Shown in pieces: positions 11,941 to 22,833 of a stretch of DNA of 64,000 nucleotides. The stretch comes from Auriscalpium vulgare (Eukaryota; Basidiomycota; Agaricomycetes; Russulales; Auriscalpiaceae): NCBI GenBank assembly GCA_019915015.1, contig JAHBBC010000032.1:248001-312000 (forward strand), given 5' to 3'. A model generated the notes under the pieces. It made no database searches and was not told where the DNA came from. It worked only from the letters and a program-made list of their open reading frames with translations. Each line of letters begins with the position of its first letter. Position 1 is the first letter of the stretch. A program made the position numbers and the translations under genes.

Positions 11941-13940
11941 TCAAGTTGCGCTAATTGTGCGCTGGTGACGGGCAGCCCGTCGAGAGAGTAATGGAGAATC
12001 TGATGGGATAGAAAGCGTCTTCCGCAATTGCGTGTTGGCGACCGCGTGTTTCTCGGTTGGCTCAGGAGCAGACACCTCCATAAGGGCGTCCGCGCTGTAG
12101 GACTGCATCGTTGGGGGAGCAGACCTGACCACGATTGACTCGTCATGTGCATCAGCGAAAGCCAACTCCTGGTCATGGTGGAATGCCGCATGTGGAGATG
12201 CTGTCGGGACGTCGGGTTGAGACGGAAGGGACTGTGGGTACGAATCAGACGACGATGACGACGGCGGCTCCGATGAAGCCGGTGAAAGTGATGGGACACG
12301 CCCGAGGCACAGGCTCGACAAGAGTTTGGCCTTGACGTCGGTGGGCTTTGTGTTTTCCTCGGCCACAAGTTTTGCCCTTGAACCGTGTTCCGACGGCACA
12401 GCGCGCTGTGATGACAAGCATCCTAACGTTATGGCGGACAGCATCCGAGAGAAGAACGCTGCGCATACGGACATCAGACTGGACGCATTGAGACAAGAGA
12501 AACTTGCGGCTTACATTTCCTCCGGGGCGCTAATGTGGATTTTCGGTCCTCCCCCGAGTCAGACAGTGTGCCGCTTTTGATCACCCGGATGGAACCGTCG
12601 CGACTCGCAGGATCGGGTAGCAATGTGGACTGGAAGGTCTGGGGTGTCGCTGATAAACAAAGAATGAGATATGTTGCGTGTGTTCAGAAGCAACACCTAC
12701 ACAGCTGGGATTGAAATTCGCCAGGCGCCAAAAGGGTCGATGGCGGAGACAAGAAGCCACTGTCGCCCGCGGGAGCGGTCGATCGAGTCTCAACTATACC
12801 GTGACCCGTCGGCATCAGAGTAGAGTGAACGGGCTGCTTCAAAGCAAGCTTGGCGCGCTCTTCAGCATCCCTCTGGATCCTAAGGCGACCGTTGAATAGC
12901 GGACGAGCAACGCAATGGATCGACTTACCGTTCAAGAATGACAAGATCAGTTTTCAGTAAGCGACCGTCAGCAAGTTCAGTGATGGTCGACAGGTCGGGG
13001 TCATATTCGACAATGGGAACAAACCGTTCCCGAGGGTCCTCGTACCCGAACAGGTCGCCCGTAACTCGCAAAGCCACCTCGCCCACATCCTCAATAATCT
13101 GTGAAACCATGTGACGATTTGCTGGAGTGTCTTCCGTGTTGAGGCCCGTCTTCTCTAGCGCATGCATAAATTCAGTGAAAACATCGTACTGGTCCTCGAC
13201 CTCCGCAACTGCGTTGCTGGCCTGCGTGTCGGACTTATTAGGCTCTGTGTTGCACAGACCAAGCTTAGCCGCCAGTCGGCGCCATGCTAGCAAAAATTTA
13301 GTGGCTGAATCATGCAGGGACATAAGAAGAGTCCTCTCACATGCGTGTGACGCTCTCTCGTACTTCCGCTGCTTTTTGTCCATGCGGATGCCGTCCAGGT
13401 GTTGCGCGACACGAAAGTCCTCCACGCCCTGGACGCTGAGTTCGGTACAATTCGTGTAGTCAACCCGCCTGGTAGCAAAGCGGAGCGATGGCAGAGGCGT
13501 TGTGTGGTGGTACATGTTTTGCCACAGCAGAGGCGGTGAAGGATGAAGAGCCGAACGGCCTTTAGGATGTCTGGCGGATCCAATCGGCACGCAGGACTTC
13601 TCATCGACACCCTCTGCTGGATCTGGCGGGGGTGGTCCTTGGCAGAGAAGAACACACAGGCACTGGTGATATTTGCGGAATGGGGTGGGCAGCCCAACGT
13701 ACTGAGTGTGATATAAGCAATTAAAAGCGCTTTGGAGGGAAACTGTGAGAAACTTACCATATCAACCCATCCAACATATGTTCGCTTTGGCATAGCTTTG
13801 GCGGCTGCTGTTGCAATGGGATCGTCGTAGAACTCCACGGTGGCGGCAGCGTCAAGAACCAAGGCCATATAGGCCCCGATAGGGGGTATATACTCCTTAG
13901 TGGGGTCATCAGGGACGACGGGGAGCGGGACGGGATGCAT
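11941..13940 (-). CDS. Family A copy A2, unknown function, 577 aa, paired with B2
   Basis: Six exons close in phase: 13940-13758, 13701-13341, 13286-12929, 12879-12701, 12649-12515 and 12458-11941. Exon 1 has IGAYMALVLDAAATVEF and TYVGWVDM. Exon 2 has KYHQCLCVLLCQG, DEKSC, RHPKGR and PPLLWQNMYHH. The next exon has a helix (WRRLAAKLGLC) and FGYEDPRERFVPIVEYDPD. The 3' exons hold RIQRDAEERAKLALK, then a long Ser/Pro/Asp-rich tail ending RRAARHQRTISAT. It is the longest family member and shares its middle part with the fragment A5. The variant CLC...LLCQG replaces the usual CDC...LSRG. It is divergent from B2 with 551 bp between starts. The final exon was chosen because exon phase and splice sites fit; it has no paralogue in the window for comparison. 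Confidence 0.66.
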
Positions 13941-14491
13941 ATCGAACGAGAGGGCAGAGCGAATTGGAGCGCCAGTGAGTGCAGTTGGTTCAGGTATAAG
14001 TACAAGGCCCGTGGGATTCACACGCGGGCACGCGGCCGACACGCGGCATATTATTATGGCGCCGTGTGCCGGAACCCTCCGTGGTGTGCCCACCAGATTC
14101 TCGGGCTGCAGCTAGCGCACCACCGCCTCTTCGCAAAAGATGCATCGCCATCGCGTGCTCACCGTAAGCGCTGCTTTTTGTGATTCGACGCCTCCCTGCG
14201 GCCATGCTGTTGTTCCCGCATTTGGGTCTGTCGCTTGATTTACGGCGGCGTGCCTTTGAACTGCCTGAAAGGCTGAACACCCATGTCAACCTTCTTGTTC
14301 TTGTAAGCGACAATACAGGTTGCTAGACGACGCGTACTCACCCCACTCCAGGATCGATTGTCCATTGTAAGGCTGCGAGAGCCAGTCACCGACCCTCGTC
14401 CTGGAATACGTTGTATAAGAGTGGGCTCCTCCAGTGTGTGTATTCACATCTGCTCATCTCCATCTGCCACTACGCATTCACTCCATTCTCC
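13941..14491. promoter_or_regulatory. shared divergent promoter region A2/B2
   Basis: This is the 551-bp gap between the divergent starts of A2 and B2. On the plus strand a TATAAG at 14414-14419 sits 78 bp before the B2 ATG and is a reasonable TATA box. I see no equivalent box on the A2 side. Open frames inside are short and show no homology to the neighbours. Confidence 0.45.
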
Positions 14492-15572
14492 ATGTCTTCC
14501 ACCGCCTCGAGTCAACCACAGCGTCTTGTGGCAGGCAATTTCCACTCCTCATTCGAATCCGTGCACACGCCGGTCCATCTTGCGCTCTACGGACGCCTCC
14601 CTCCAAACGTCCGTGAACCTCTAGACAAGGACCGACCGGTTCTCGTCGTGACTACAGATAAGCCTGGCAAGGCTTTGATCTGCGTATGCGCCACATTTGC
14701 TGGCAAAGGCAGTCAAGTGGATACCCTCCCAGAGGTACTCCGACACTTTGTTGTGCCGATACATCCTCGGCGCACTGCTGGAATAGAGGCTTTCCGGCTC
14801 ATCCCGACCATCGACTGGGAAAGTGACGGCCTCATCATTGCTTGCAGTCATTTGCCGCTTCACCCGCTTGGAGAGCAGCGATTTCAGTACAAGGACAAGA
14901 CTGGGAAACGGTGGTGGTCGCGGTCGACACCACAACCTGTCAAAGCACGCCCGGGTTCTCTTTACGCGTTCAAAAAGCTCTCAGACGCAAAGATGAAGAC
15001 ATGGAAGGCGATGTCAGCTGGACGTATACAGGAGTTGAGCAATGAATACGGTGTATGTTCCAGTTGTCCCATACACCTTCGTAATCACTTAGTATTTTTT
15101 AGCGGTGGGTGGCGGCCTTTAACGAGGAAATGGCGGTATGTTGTTTCTACACCTGCAATTTTGTCGCGCAGCTGAAGCTCTTTCGATTAAGGCGCTGGAT
15201 GCAGCAAAAGGCCGACGAGATGGCCAACCTGATGCAGGCATTAATGGAACACCTGATCCTGCTCCAACACTCCCTCGCGCGGTGATTTTTCATCCCATAA
15301 CCATGACGTGTTTTTACTGATGCGCCGTCTCCAATCAGGGTCTGCCTATACGGCCTCCTGGTGCCCAATCACAAGGCGCAACCCCCGACCAAGGTCAGTC
15401 GAATTGCATGGAGACAACGGCAAATAACGCTCATCTCTAGATGTTCACAGATGGCGCCTTGTCCGCGAATATGTCATCGCAGATCGCGGGGCCGTCTTCG
15501 GAAACGTTCACTCAACCCTTGCCGGGCGAGGGGAATTATGCGATCGGGTCATTGCGAATGGGTCGACGCTGA
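14492..15572 (+). CDS. Family B copy B2, unknown function, 296 aa
   Basis: Exons 14492-15052, 15103-15135, 15172-15281, 15339-15393 and 15441-15572 close in phase to 296 aa. The start is the ATG of MSSTASSQPQ, 78 bp after TATAAG. The family B domain is clear: VAGNFHSSFESVHTPVH, RPVLVVTTDK, ALICVCATFAGKG, LPEVLRHFVVPI, FRLIPTIDWESDG and a C-terminal helix (KLSDAKMKTWKAM). The 3' exons encode a helix (RWVAAFNEEMA, FRLRRWMQQKADEM) and end GSLRMGRR. It lacks the FKPR exon ends of B1 and B3. The introns are only 36-57 nt. Function is unknown, with no catalytic motif recognised. Confidence 0.68.
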
Positions 15573-16297
15573 TCGTTTGGGTACAGGCCATCATCTTTTC
15601 CCATTCCACTGGACATTTTGCCAATATACCAATCTCAATATACCACTCTATATATCTGGACATGCGTCGAGTGGACTGGGAATCACCAACAAGACTTGCC
15701 CACGCCCGATAGTATCACGTACCCCCGCTGGCTTCCGCGCTCGCCCAACTCATATTGCGCTCGCTTTTTTTTCATCGTCTAGCAGGCACGAGGTATATTT
15801 TCGAGCACGCAGTAGTATGAGAGGTTAGTGTAAGTGACTACAATGACGAATCAATGAAGCTCGTTTTCGGACTTGGTATGGACCGTTAGCCAGACTCCTC
15901 GGATATCTATCAGAAAGTTGAGCCAGATGAAGTACTCGAGCATGCGAAGTTGAAGAAGTGCAATGATATGCTCCTAATAGTTCCTCAGATCTCAGATTGC
16001 CGCCGAAGGTGAGCCCTCGAAGGCGCACAGCCCAGAATGGCGGCGGACAGGAAACGCGAGTGACTGCGACCACGAGCTGGACTACTAGATTAGCAGCTTG
16101 TGCAAAATCAAGAGCAGAAACACCTACAAGACTTGATCTCCGACGACGGGAAAGCACTCGGGAACGGCGACCGCGACTCGGTTGGCTGCAGTTTATGCAA
16201 TGCTAGGCAGCGCCGGAATATAGATAGACGCGACGGTTTGCGGTGATGTGCTGTAGCATAAATACAACATGAGTGTACGGCATCAGAGGGAGCATAA
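15573..16297. other. intergenic, nothing recognised
   Basis: B2 and A3 converge on this stretch, so it should hold both 3' untranslated ends. Open frames are short and unsupported. No inverted repeat or terminator-like structure stands out. Confidence 0.4.
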
Positions 16298-17498
16298 TCA
16301 CATACAGTGGCACGATGGGACTGTAATAGCGGCCTCGTCTCCGAAGAATGGTTGTTCTGACATTGATGATGCTCTCGCCCGAGCCTTACCCAAGCTTCCC
16401 CTGTCTGCACGCTCCTGGTCTGCCCCGTGCTCACGGTCTGACCGCTCGAGCGATACCTCGCGACGCTGTTGCGACTCGGCGATGATTCTGAGCAACGTTT
16501 ACGCAGATCTTGTGAAGAAAGGATGCGACTCACTTATCTACAGATGCGATCTCATCCCATAACAGAGTTGCACTTGCAGGCTCTTCTACTGTCGATATGT
16601 CAAGCTCAAAAGTCACCACGGGAACAAATTGATAAAGCGGGTCTTCTTCGTCTGACAATAACCCGGCTGGCAAGAATGAAGGAGCTCCAGAAAGGATAGA
16701 CCCATCGTCCGAACTGCGGATGGCTTCCGATTCCGCAGTCTCCGGCGGATCGCCAGCATCAGCCGGGGAAGGCGCCGATGTCACAGATGCAACGGATAGG
16801 TGAGACGCCTGCGAGGCGGTCTCGGGTTCAACTGCGTGCTGTGAAAGGATAGTATTTTGAGGTTTGTCAAGAACGTCTATTAGAGCTTGCCAGCGCACGG
16901 CGTCGGCACTCGTGTAGGCCGTGACGTCCAGGTATTGGCCCAGGGTTAGAGCAGGAGAGAATGAGTGGTCTATCTCTTCGTCAACACTTCTGACCCGAAG
17001 TGTGAAGATGGATGACGAGTGAAGGTACAGGTCGTTCCACAATAATGGCGGAGACGGTGTCAGAGCCGGGCGAGCGGGATGAGTAGCAGGTGCAATTGCA
17101 ATTGCAATGCACATTTGTTCGTCAACGAGAGTCTTTCCCGACGGAGTCGGCAGGCCGCGACTGAGAATATAGCAGGAGCACCTGTGGTATCGTCGACCAG
17201 GCATGGACAGATCGATTGCCTGCAGAATCCTATGTCAAAGCGCCCGATCACCAGGCCTGTCGCAACTCACCTAGGTGACGTATCCAACGTATTTCCTCGC
17301 GCGCCGATTTAGTGCTTCCTCTGTTGCCATAGGATCTTCGAGAGTCTCCACGGTCGCCACAGGATCCAGCGTGAAGACGACGAACGCCCCATAAGCGGGC
17401 AAATTGTAAGCAGTACGAGCCAACGGCACCGACTCATCAGCAGGCTTGGCGGCTAGCTCAGCCAGAGCTTTCTGAACATCGCCGTAGAACTCATCCAT
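16298..17498 (-). pseudogene. Family A copy A3 with a stop codon at the end of exon 1
   Basis: Exons 17498-17271, 17219-16534 and 16487-16298 join in phase, with AYGAFVVFTLDPVATVETL and KYVGYVT, then YHRCSCYILSRGLPTP, DEQMC, THPARP and PPLLWNDLYLH, then LYQFVPVVTFELD, then a coiled-coil-like exon (RRE, LERSDREHG). The single flaw is TAG at 17273-17271, immediately before the GTGAGT donor; the same codon in neighbour A4 is CAG. Everything downstream is open, so the mutation may be recent, or an unseen alternative splice site may avoid it. Three copies of a ggtgcagccca unit at about 17506-17532 lie just upstream of the start. Confidence 0.65.
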
Positions 17499-17990
17499 GG
17501 TGCAGCCCAGGTGCAGCCCAGGTGCAGCCGGTAGAGGAAGGTGATAGTAGAGAAACAGGTGGTGGATGTCGAACTTTTGGGCCCTTCGGCGGGGCGGCCG
17601 CGGCCGCCGGGGCCACAAACACGGAGCATGCCGAAGCTATGCCGCACCATATTATTGCAACGCCTCACGAATCCCGGTTGTTGTGTTGACGGCAAACAGC
17701 ATTTTTGATTAATACAGCTTTCTATACACAACACAATCCACAACAAATGTTAAACTAACTGCAGGATAGACGTTTTGCGCGCAAGGCGCATAGAAGTTGC
17801 ATCGAGCTCCAGCTATTTGTCGATCGGTATGCAGCCCAGTGTAAGGGCGGTCCGGAGCCTCGAAACTATGATTTGAGCGCAGTCAAGTAGCTTATAAACA
17901 AACTAAAGAACGCGACCGCTCACCGAACTTGAATTTGCACAGCGATGAATTCACGTGTGCGGGGAGTTTCGGCTCCATGCCACCCAGCGA
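17499..17990. other. intergenic between A4 and A3
   Basis: A3 follows A4 in the same orientation. The stretch contains the upstream region of A3, including the short ggtgcagccca tandem repeat and a very GC-rich run at about 17580-17620. I see no gene. Confidence 0.4.
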
Positions 17991-19211
17991 TCATTTCTCG
18001 GCCTCTGCGCTTTCTTGGTCCAAACTTTTAAGAGCTGCTTGGATGCGTTGCTGCGAGCGTTCGATGATCCTAGTGGTACAAGATGAGCAGGGCCCTCAGA
18101 TGCGCGGAAGAGCTCACCCTGTGATCGCAGTGAGCTCGTGTCGGTAGCTGGCATTTGAAAACTGCTCCACTGTTCCCAGGTCAAGATCAAAGTTCGCGAC
18201 AGCGATAAATCGGTGATGGGGGTCTTCATCTCCCAGTAGTATCCTGGCGATCCCGGCCTGAAGACTATCTAGAAGGACGCTGTCCGCGACGGGGCTGTCA
18301 GTAGAGTCCATCCGTGAGGCTGAGTCCACTTCAGCAGCGTGTAGTTCACCATCGTCTTCATTACCGGCCAACGTAATAGAGTCAGCGGTCAATGGAATGG
18401 AGCCACAGCCCGACGCGATGGAGTCACCGTCTGACGCGATGGAGTTGCCGACGATGGAGTCACCGGCCGACGCCCTGGAGTCGCCACCCGACGCGCCTGA
18501 TACACAACCATATGATGAAAAAGGAGCGGCATCTGCTGGAAGCTGCGGGGTTTCTTCGATCGAAGGACCAGTAACTGCAGGGGGGCTACGACGTGCGATA
18601 ATCGAGTCCTGCCAACGCATAGTATCTTCGTCGGTGTACGTCATGACCTTGATGTACTGGCGCCTCGTTATCATGGGCGACGAACTCTGGTCGACTATCC
18701 CTTTGGCTGTCGGGATTCGGAATGTAAAGCTGTCCAATGAATGGAGATACAAGTTGTCCCACGGTAGGGGAGGAGATGGTGTGACGGCGGGCCGGCCATC
18801 TGGGTGCATAGCAGGATGCACAGCAACGCACATCCGTTCATCGATGCAAAACTCCTCGTGCGGTGTGGGAAGGCCTTGGCTCAGGATGTAGCAGGAGCAG
18901 AGATGATATCTCTGAGTCGGCATTGTCATGAGCATCACCTGCAACAGACGTCAGGCAAATTTGTACAGCAGTAGGACAGGTCTTACCTGAGTGACATATC
19001 CCACATATTTCCTCAGAGGTAAAGCACGGACCTCCTCCAATGCAATAGGGTCATCCAGTGTCTCAATGGTGGCGACAGGATCCAGTGTGAAGACGACGAA
19101 GGCCCCGTATGCAGGCGTGCACATAGATCTTCGTCGTAAAGGCAAGTCTAGATCTTTGGGTTTCCTGACTTCTTCAATAGCCGCATCCATGATAGCGGCA
19201 AAGTCTGGCAT
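17991..19211 (-). CDS. Family A copy A4, unknown function, 374 aa
   Basis: Exons 19211-18987, 18938-18118 and 18069-17991 close to 374 aa. Exon 1 starts MPDFAAIMDAAIEEV and carries AYGAFVVFTLDPVATIETL and KYVGYVTQ. Exon 2 carries RYHLCSCYILSQGLPTP, DERMC, MHPDGR and PPLPWDNLYLH. A long acidic Ser/Gly/Ala linker with a reiterated (D/N)SIAS-type unit (about 18390-18510) follows, then GDEDPHHRFIAVANFDLD. Exon 3 is a short helix (RSQQRIQAALKSL). It is closest to A3 in the first two blocks and probably arose with it by tandem duplication. It has no family B partner. Confidence 0.72.
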
Positions 19212-19394
19212 CGCGGACCCAAGTAAATGAGACGTAGGAAGAGGGGGGAAGGGGGAGAGGCTGTCAGTGCGTGCCGCTGACGGTCACGACCGTGACGGTG
19301 CCCAAATGATGTTCCCACGGTAGAAAGGCGTGCGAGCACGTGAACAGCCGGCGGTGCAGACTCACTCCAACGCCGAACGGGGCCTTCAAGTACC

Positions 19395-19560
19395 TTCAAG
19401 TCAAGTTCCCATCCGTGCAGGGGGTAGCCCGCGATTTGGCCTGGCCCGTGGTATGTGAGCTGGCCGCCACGCTGCGTCAGCACGAAGTCGGCGCCGATGT
19501 TGGTGAGGCGGGTTAGGTCGTCGGCGACTTCGTCCTCGGTTTGCACTGCTAGCACTTGCT
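19395..19560 (-). pseudogene. lipoyl(octanoyl) transferase (LipB) fragment
   Basis: The minus strand encodes DDLTRLTNIGADFVLTQRGG followed by QLTYHGPGQIAGYPL, which matches the well-known LipB signature RGG-x-x-TYHGPGQ-x-x-GYP. LipB moves octanoyl groups from acyl carrier protein onto lipoate-dependent enzymes in mitochondria. Only this core is legible. The expected N-terminal part is in other frames upstream, and the part after GYPL is unlike LipB. It is therefore a fragment, not a working gene. Flanking sequence (about 19332-19700) recurs at 44752-45250, where the LipB core itself is missing. Confidence 0.7.
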
Positions 19561-20062
19561 GTCGGTCTTAGTACTTCTATATCATCTGATCGCGGAGTTC
19601 GCGTTCTCTCAAGCTCTAGGACTTTTGTGCGGAGGCGGTACCTTTGGGGAAGAACGGACGGATTATTCAGGTCTGGCGTATGGTCGAATTCTACCACGCA
19701 CTCTAGATCGTGGCTTCCTACGTGACCTAGCTCGATTCTAGCTTCACTCAGCAGTACTCGTGTCTCCGTGGCCGGTCTGGCGCTCACCGTGCGGATCTTT
19801 TATGACGTTTGCTCGTGGCAGGGTACTGTTGACACGGTCGCCCGCACATGGACAGACATGCCTGCTTCCAAGGCGTGTCGTCGCACACGAGGCTGGCACG
19901 AGGAGTCAGCCGGGACTTGTGTATGCTCCGTTGTCCCACGAAAAGCACAGTTTGAGCTCGTGAAAGATTTTGTCATTGTCGAATATACGTAGTGGAAGAT
20001 AACGGTACAATACAAAGGCTACATTGTAGAGACGACTGGGGTTTGTAATGTAATCTAAGGAT
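19561..20062. repeat. repeat debris between LipB fragment and A5
   Basis: About 19550-19700 matches 45087-45245 (both contain gaagaacggacggattattc). About 19697-19810 resembles about 49885-50000. The stretch is a junction of copies that occur in different combinations elsewhere in the window. No gene is seen. Confidence 0.5.
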
Positions 20063-20765
20063 GGAAGCTAACGTCCGCGGGTTGGATTGAGGTTGGAGTT
20101 GAAGCTGCTGTGGAACATGATGGATGTTGGCCAGTCGACGGGGAAGAACGATCAACTGGCTTGACTAAAGCGGACCGGGCGCGCTCTTCGGCATCCCTCT
20201 GGATCCTACGACCACGGATTAATTGAGGAAGAGCAATGGACTAGTATATTGACTCACCGTCGAAGGGCTGCAAGATCTGCGCTCAGTAACGACCGTCAGC
20301 AAGTTCAGTAACGGTCGACAGGTCGGGGCTGTAGTCGACAATGGGAACAAACCGGTCCCGAGGGTCCTCGTATTCGAAAAAGTCACCGGCAATTCGCACA
20401 GCAACCTCGCCGACATCCCTAACGACGCCCTCCAGCATCTCACGATTGAAAGGCGTGTCTTCAGTGTCGATGTCCGTCTTCTCCAGGCCATGTGCGAACG
20501 TAGTGAAGAGATCACAGTCGTCCTCGGCCGTGTTCACTGCAAGAGAAGCGTCAGACTGCGGGATACTCTTTGGCTTGCAAAGACCAAGCGCGGATGCCCA
20601 TCTGCGCCATGCTGCGATTGCAGCGTTGCAAGTCAGTGCGAGAGATAGGGGCAAAATAGACAGCACAATGACTCACATGACTGCGACGCCTTCTCGTACT
20701 TCCGCTGGCTCTTGAGTGCTCGGGTCTGGTCAGAGCAGGCGATGAAGTCAAATTCCACCTTCCAA
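20063..20765 (-). pseudogene. Family A copy A5, 5'-truncated relative of A2
   Basis: Legible pieces are RALKSQRKYEKASQS, an intron, WRRWASALGLCKPK, LEKTDIDTEDTPFNRE, EYEDPRDRFVPIVDYSPD and TVTELADGR, then RIQRDAEERARSAL and a Ser/Thr/Pro tail ending DVSFHP. These match A2 in order. The conserved first exon and the SRGLP/PPLPW block are absent. One base is missing in the ELADGR(Y) codon run compared with A2, giving a premature stop at 20283. Its 5' side is fused to the 3' part of A6 near 20765, so the two copies look joined by a deletion. Confidence 0.68.
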
Positions 20766-22056
20766 ATGTGAATGTAGCATTACTGTTGCTGGGTTGAGAC
20801 GCAACCCATTTCTCCACATTCCGTCGCGCGGCCTGTGCTTGTGAGCGCTGCTGCTCAACACGATCGCGGCTGCGCTGCTCCGATTCGGGCCGTATCCTAG
20901 GCAATGAATGTGAGGCAGACGGTTCAGTGAACACAGAGGTAGAGCCACCTACCTTTCAAAGGCCTTAATTTCTTCGAAGATTGACGTGCGTCACAGAATA
21001 TTTTGACCAATGAGAGGTCCGTCGAGCAGTCGACCACGGGCATGAAGCGTAGTTCCGGGTCATCGAACCCAAAAAAACTATCCGAAAACGTCGCAGTAAC
21101 GTCGCAGAACAAGTTCCCGACCTCATCGCGTACGTTGGCCTGTGCAACCCCCCGTAGGTCCTCGTCTGGGAGGTGGATTCTCATATCATCGTGTACTCGG
21201 TACCTGCAAAGTCAAGGAAGTCAGGAAAGTCGGGAGAAGAAATCAGCATATCGTCTGGCGATGGGACACCGGAGTCGTCAAAGCTGTTGTTCAAAGACTC
21301 TAATGTGCTTGATACGCTGTGGGGGCCGAGATGTGTGTGCGGACAAGAGGCAGGAGGCTGCATCTTCGTGGCGACATCATCACATGGGGCGTCGGCTAAG
21401 TTAGGATGGGTAGGATGTTCTGCTTGGTGCTGCGTCAACGCGTCGATCCTCCGTAGAATATCACGATCCTTGGAATCGACTAAATGACCTTCGTCTGCGT
21501 ACGATAGCAAAGGACAGCTGGCGTAGTCGCCTGCTCGCGTGCGAATGCGAAGATCCACCTCGGCCATTGTATGGTGGACCGTGGTAGAGGTTCTCCCATG
21601 GCAGCGGAGGCGAAGGCCAGAGCCCTGCACGACCAGTGGGATGGGTCGCGGGCGCTATGGGTACGCACATGGCCTCGTCGAGACCGGTAGAGGAAGCTGG
21701 AGTGGGAAGCCCTTGGCTGAGAAGCGAGCAGGAGCACATGTGGTGTTTGCGAAAGGGAGATGCTAGTTCCACAACCTGAAGCACATCAAAATCACACCAG
21801 TTGTATGCCAGCAATAAAAGCTTACCTCGACGACGATGCCAACATACTTGTTTGTCACCAGCGCACGAGCCTGCGATTCGGCGACGGGGTCATTCAAGGC
21901 CTGGAGAGTGGCGACGGGGTCCAAGGTAAAGACAATATATGCGCCGTGTGCAGGTGTGAAGGATTTTTGGAATAAACGTCCTTCAGAGCGGGGATCTGTG
22001 TGGGCGTTCATGATACCGTCTAGGTGGTAAGAGATCAACGATGTGGGGGCCGTCAA
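20766..22056 (-). pseudogene. Family A copy A6, two frameshifts
   Basis: Exon 1 (22056 or 22011 to 21826) has AHGAYIVFTLDPVATLQAL and YVGIVVE. Exon 2 from 21775 has HHMCSCSLLSQGLPTP, DEAMC, THPTGR and PPLPWENLYH. The reading frame then shifts near 21590 before continuing with VDLRIRTRAGDYASC. After a short intron, FGFDDPELRFMPVVDCSTD follows, then a second shift near 20960 inside the DA-x-x-FEEIKAFER segment. Exon 3 (RIRPESEQRSRDRVEQQRSQ) is highly charged. It then runs out of frame into the A5 remnant. No family B partner is seen on its 5' side, where the P-type transposon is inserted. Confidence 0.65.
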
Positions 22057-22654
22057 GTGCTTTTATGACTCACGGTAGCCACCGATCCGGACTCCAGTTG
22101 TGCTCAGGCCACCGGAACGATGCGTGTGGCATGCTGCAGGTGAAGGGCACCGGCTCAATTACCTGCTGGTCCTTGAGCGAGGTCAACAATGTTTTGATAG
22201 ACAAAGTTTATCCCTTACAACGTCAGTCCGTCGCCGTTGCGTGGATTGTGCACGACTCCAGGCCACGTGTATCGTTGCATCTCAACAAGAGCCACATGTG
22301 CCGGGGTAATTCGACGCTTTCAGTGAAAAGGATGAGTGCGGCACGCCCTGGGCACGCACGCCTGTAAACTGCGGGATTCAGAGGAGAAGAGGGACAGTGA
22401 CGTGAACGTTCAGCCCGTACATCTCGAGCGGGCGGCCCCGGGCCGACTCGGCGAGCCCGGTCGAGTCGACGCCGGCTCGACGTCAGCGCCAGCTTCTCAC
22501 TTGAGTCTGTCCCAGGCGTTTCTTTCGGATACCTGATGCTGCGATGTTTATATTTCACATATGCTTTGCATGACGCCCTCGCAGTACCACCATGGTCTCA
22601 TTCAGCGCGATAATGAACAATGTCTACACACCAGGTAAGCTTATCGACCATCGC
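22057..22654. other. 5' flank of A6, interrupted by the P-type element
   Basis: This region precedes A6. On the plus strand an ATG at 22591 sits in a good initiation context (accaccATGG) and opens a short frame that reaches a GTAAGC donor at about 22635, 20 bases before the transposon target duplication. I could not find matching exons beyond the transposons, so a disrupted gene here is only a possibility. Confidence 0.35.
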
Positions 22655-22662
22655 TCCCGAGC

Positions 22663-22694
22663 AGGACCCGGGAAGCTCCTATAAGGGTCCAGCC
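22663..22694 (+). repeat. left terminal inverted repeat of P-type element
   Basis: 32 bp, identical to the reverse complement of 28860-28891, and preceded by the target duplication TCCCGAGC. Confidence 0.9.
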
Positions 22695-22833
22695 CAGCGG
22701 AGGGCCCAATTTCGCCCTCAAATATGCAAAATTTTCCGCCAGGAGTATGCTAAAAACGGCTGGGGCTCATCATGTGACGTATTATATAATCACGTGCTAG
22801 GCGCGTCGATCCACGCGCGTCGCGCAACGCCGT

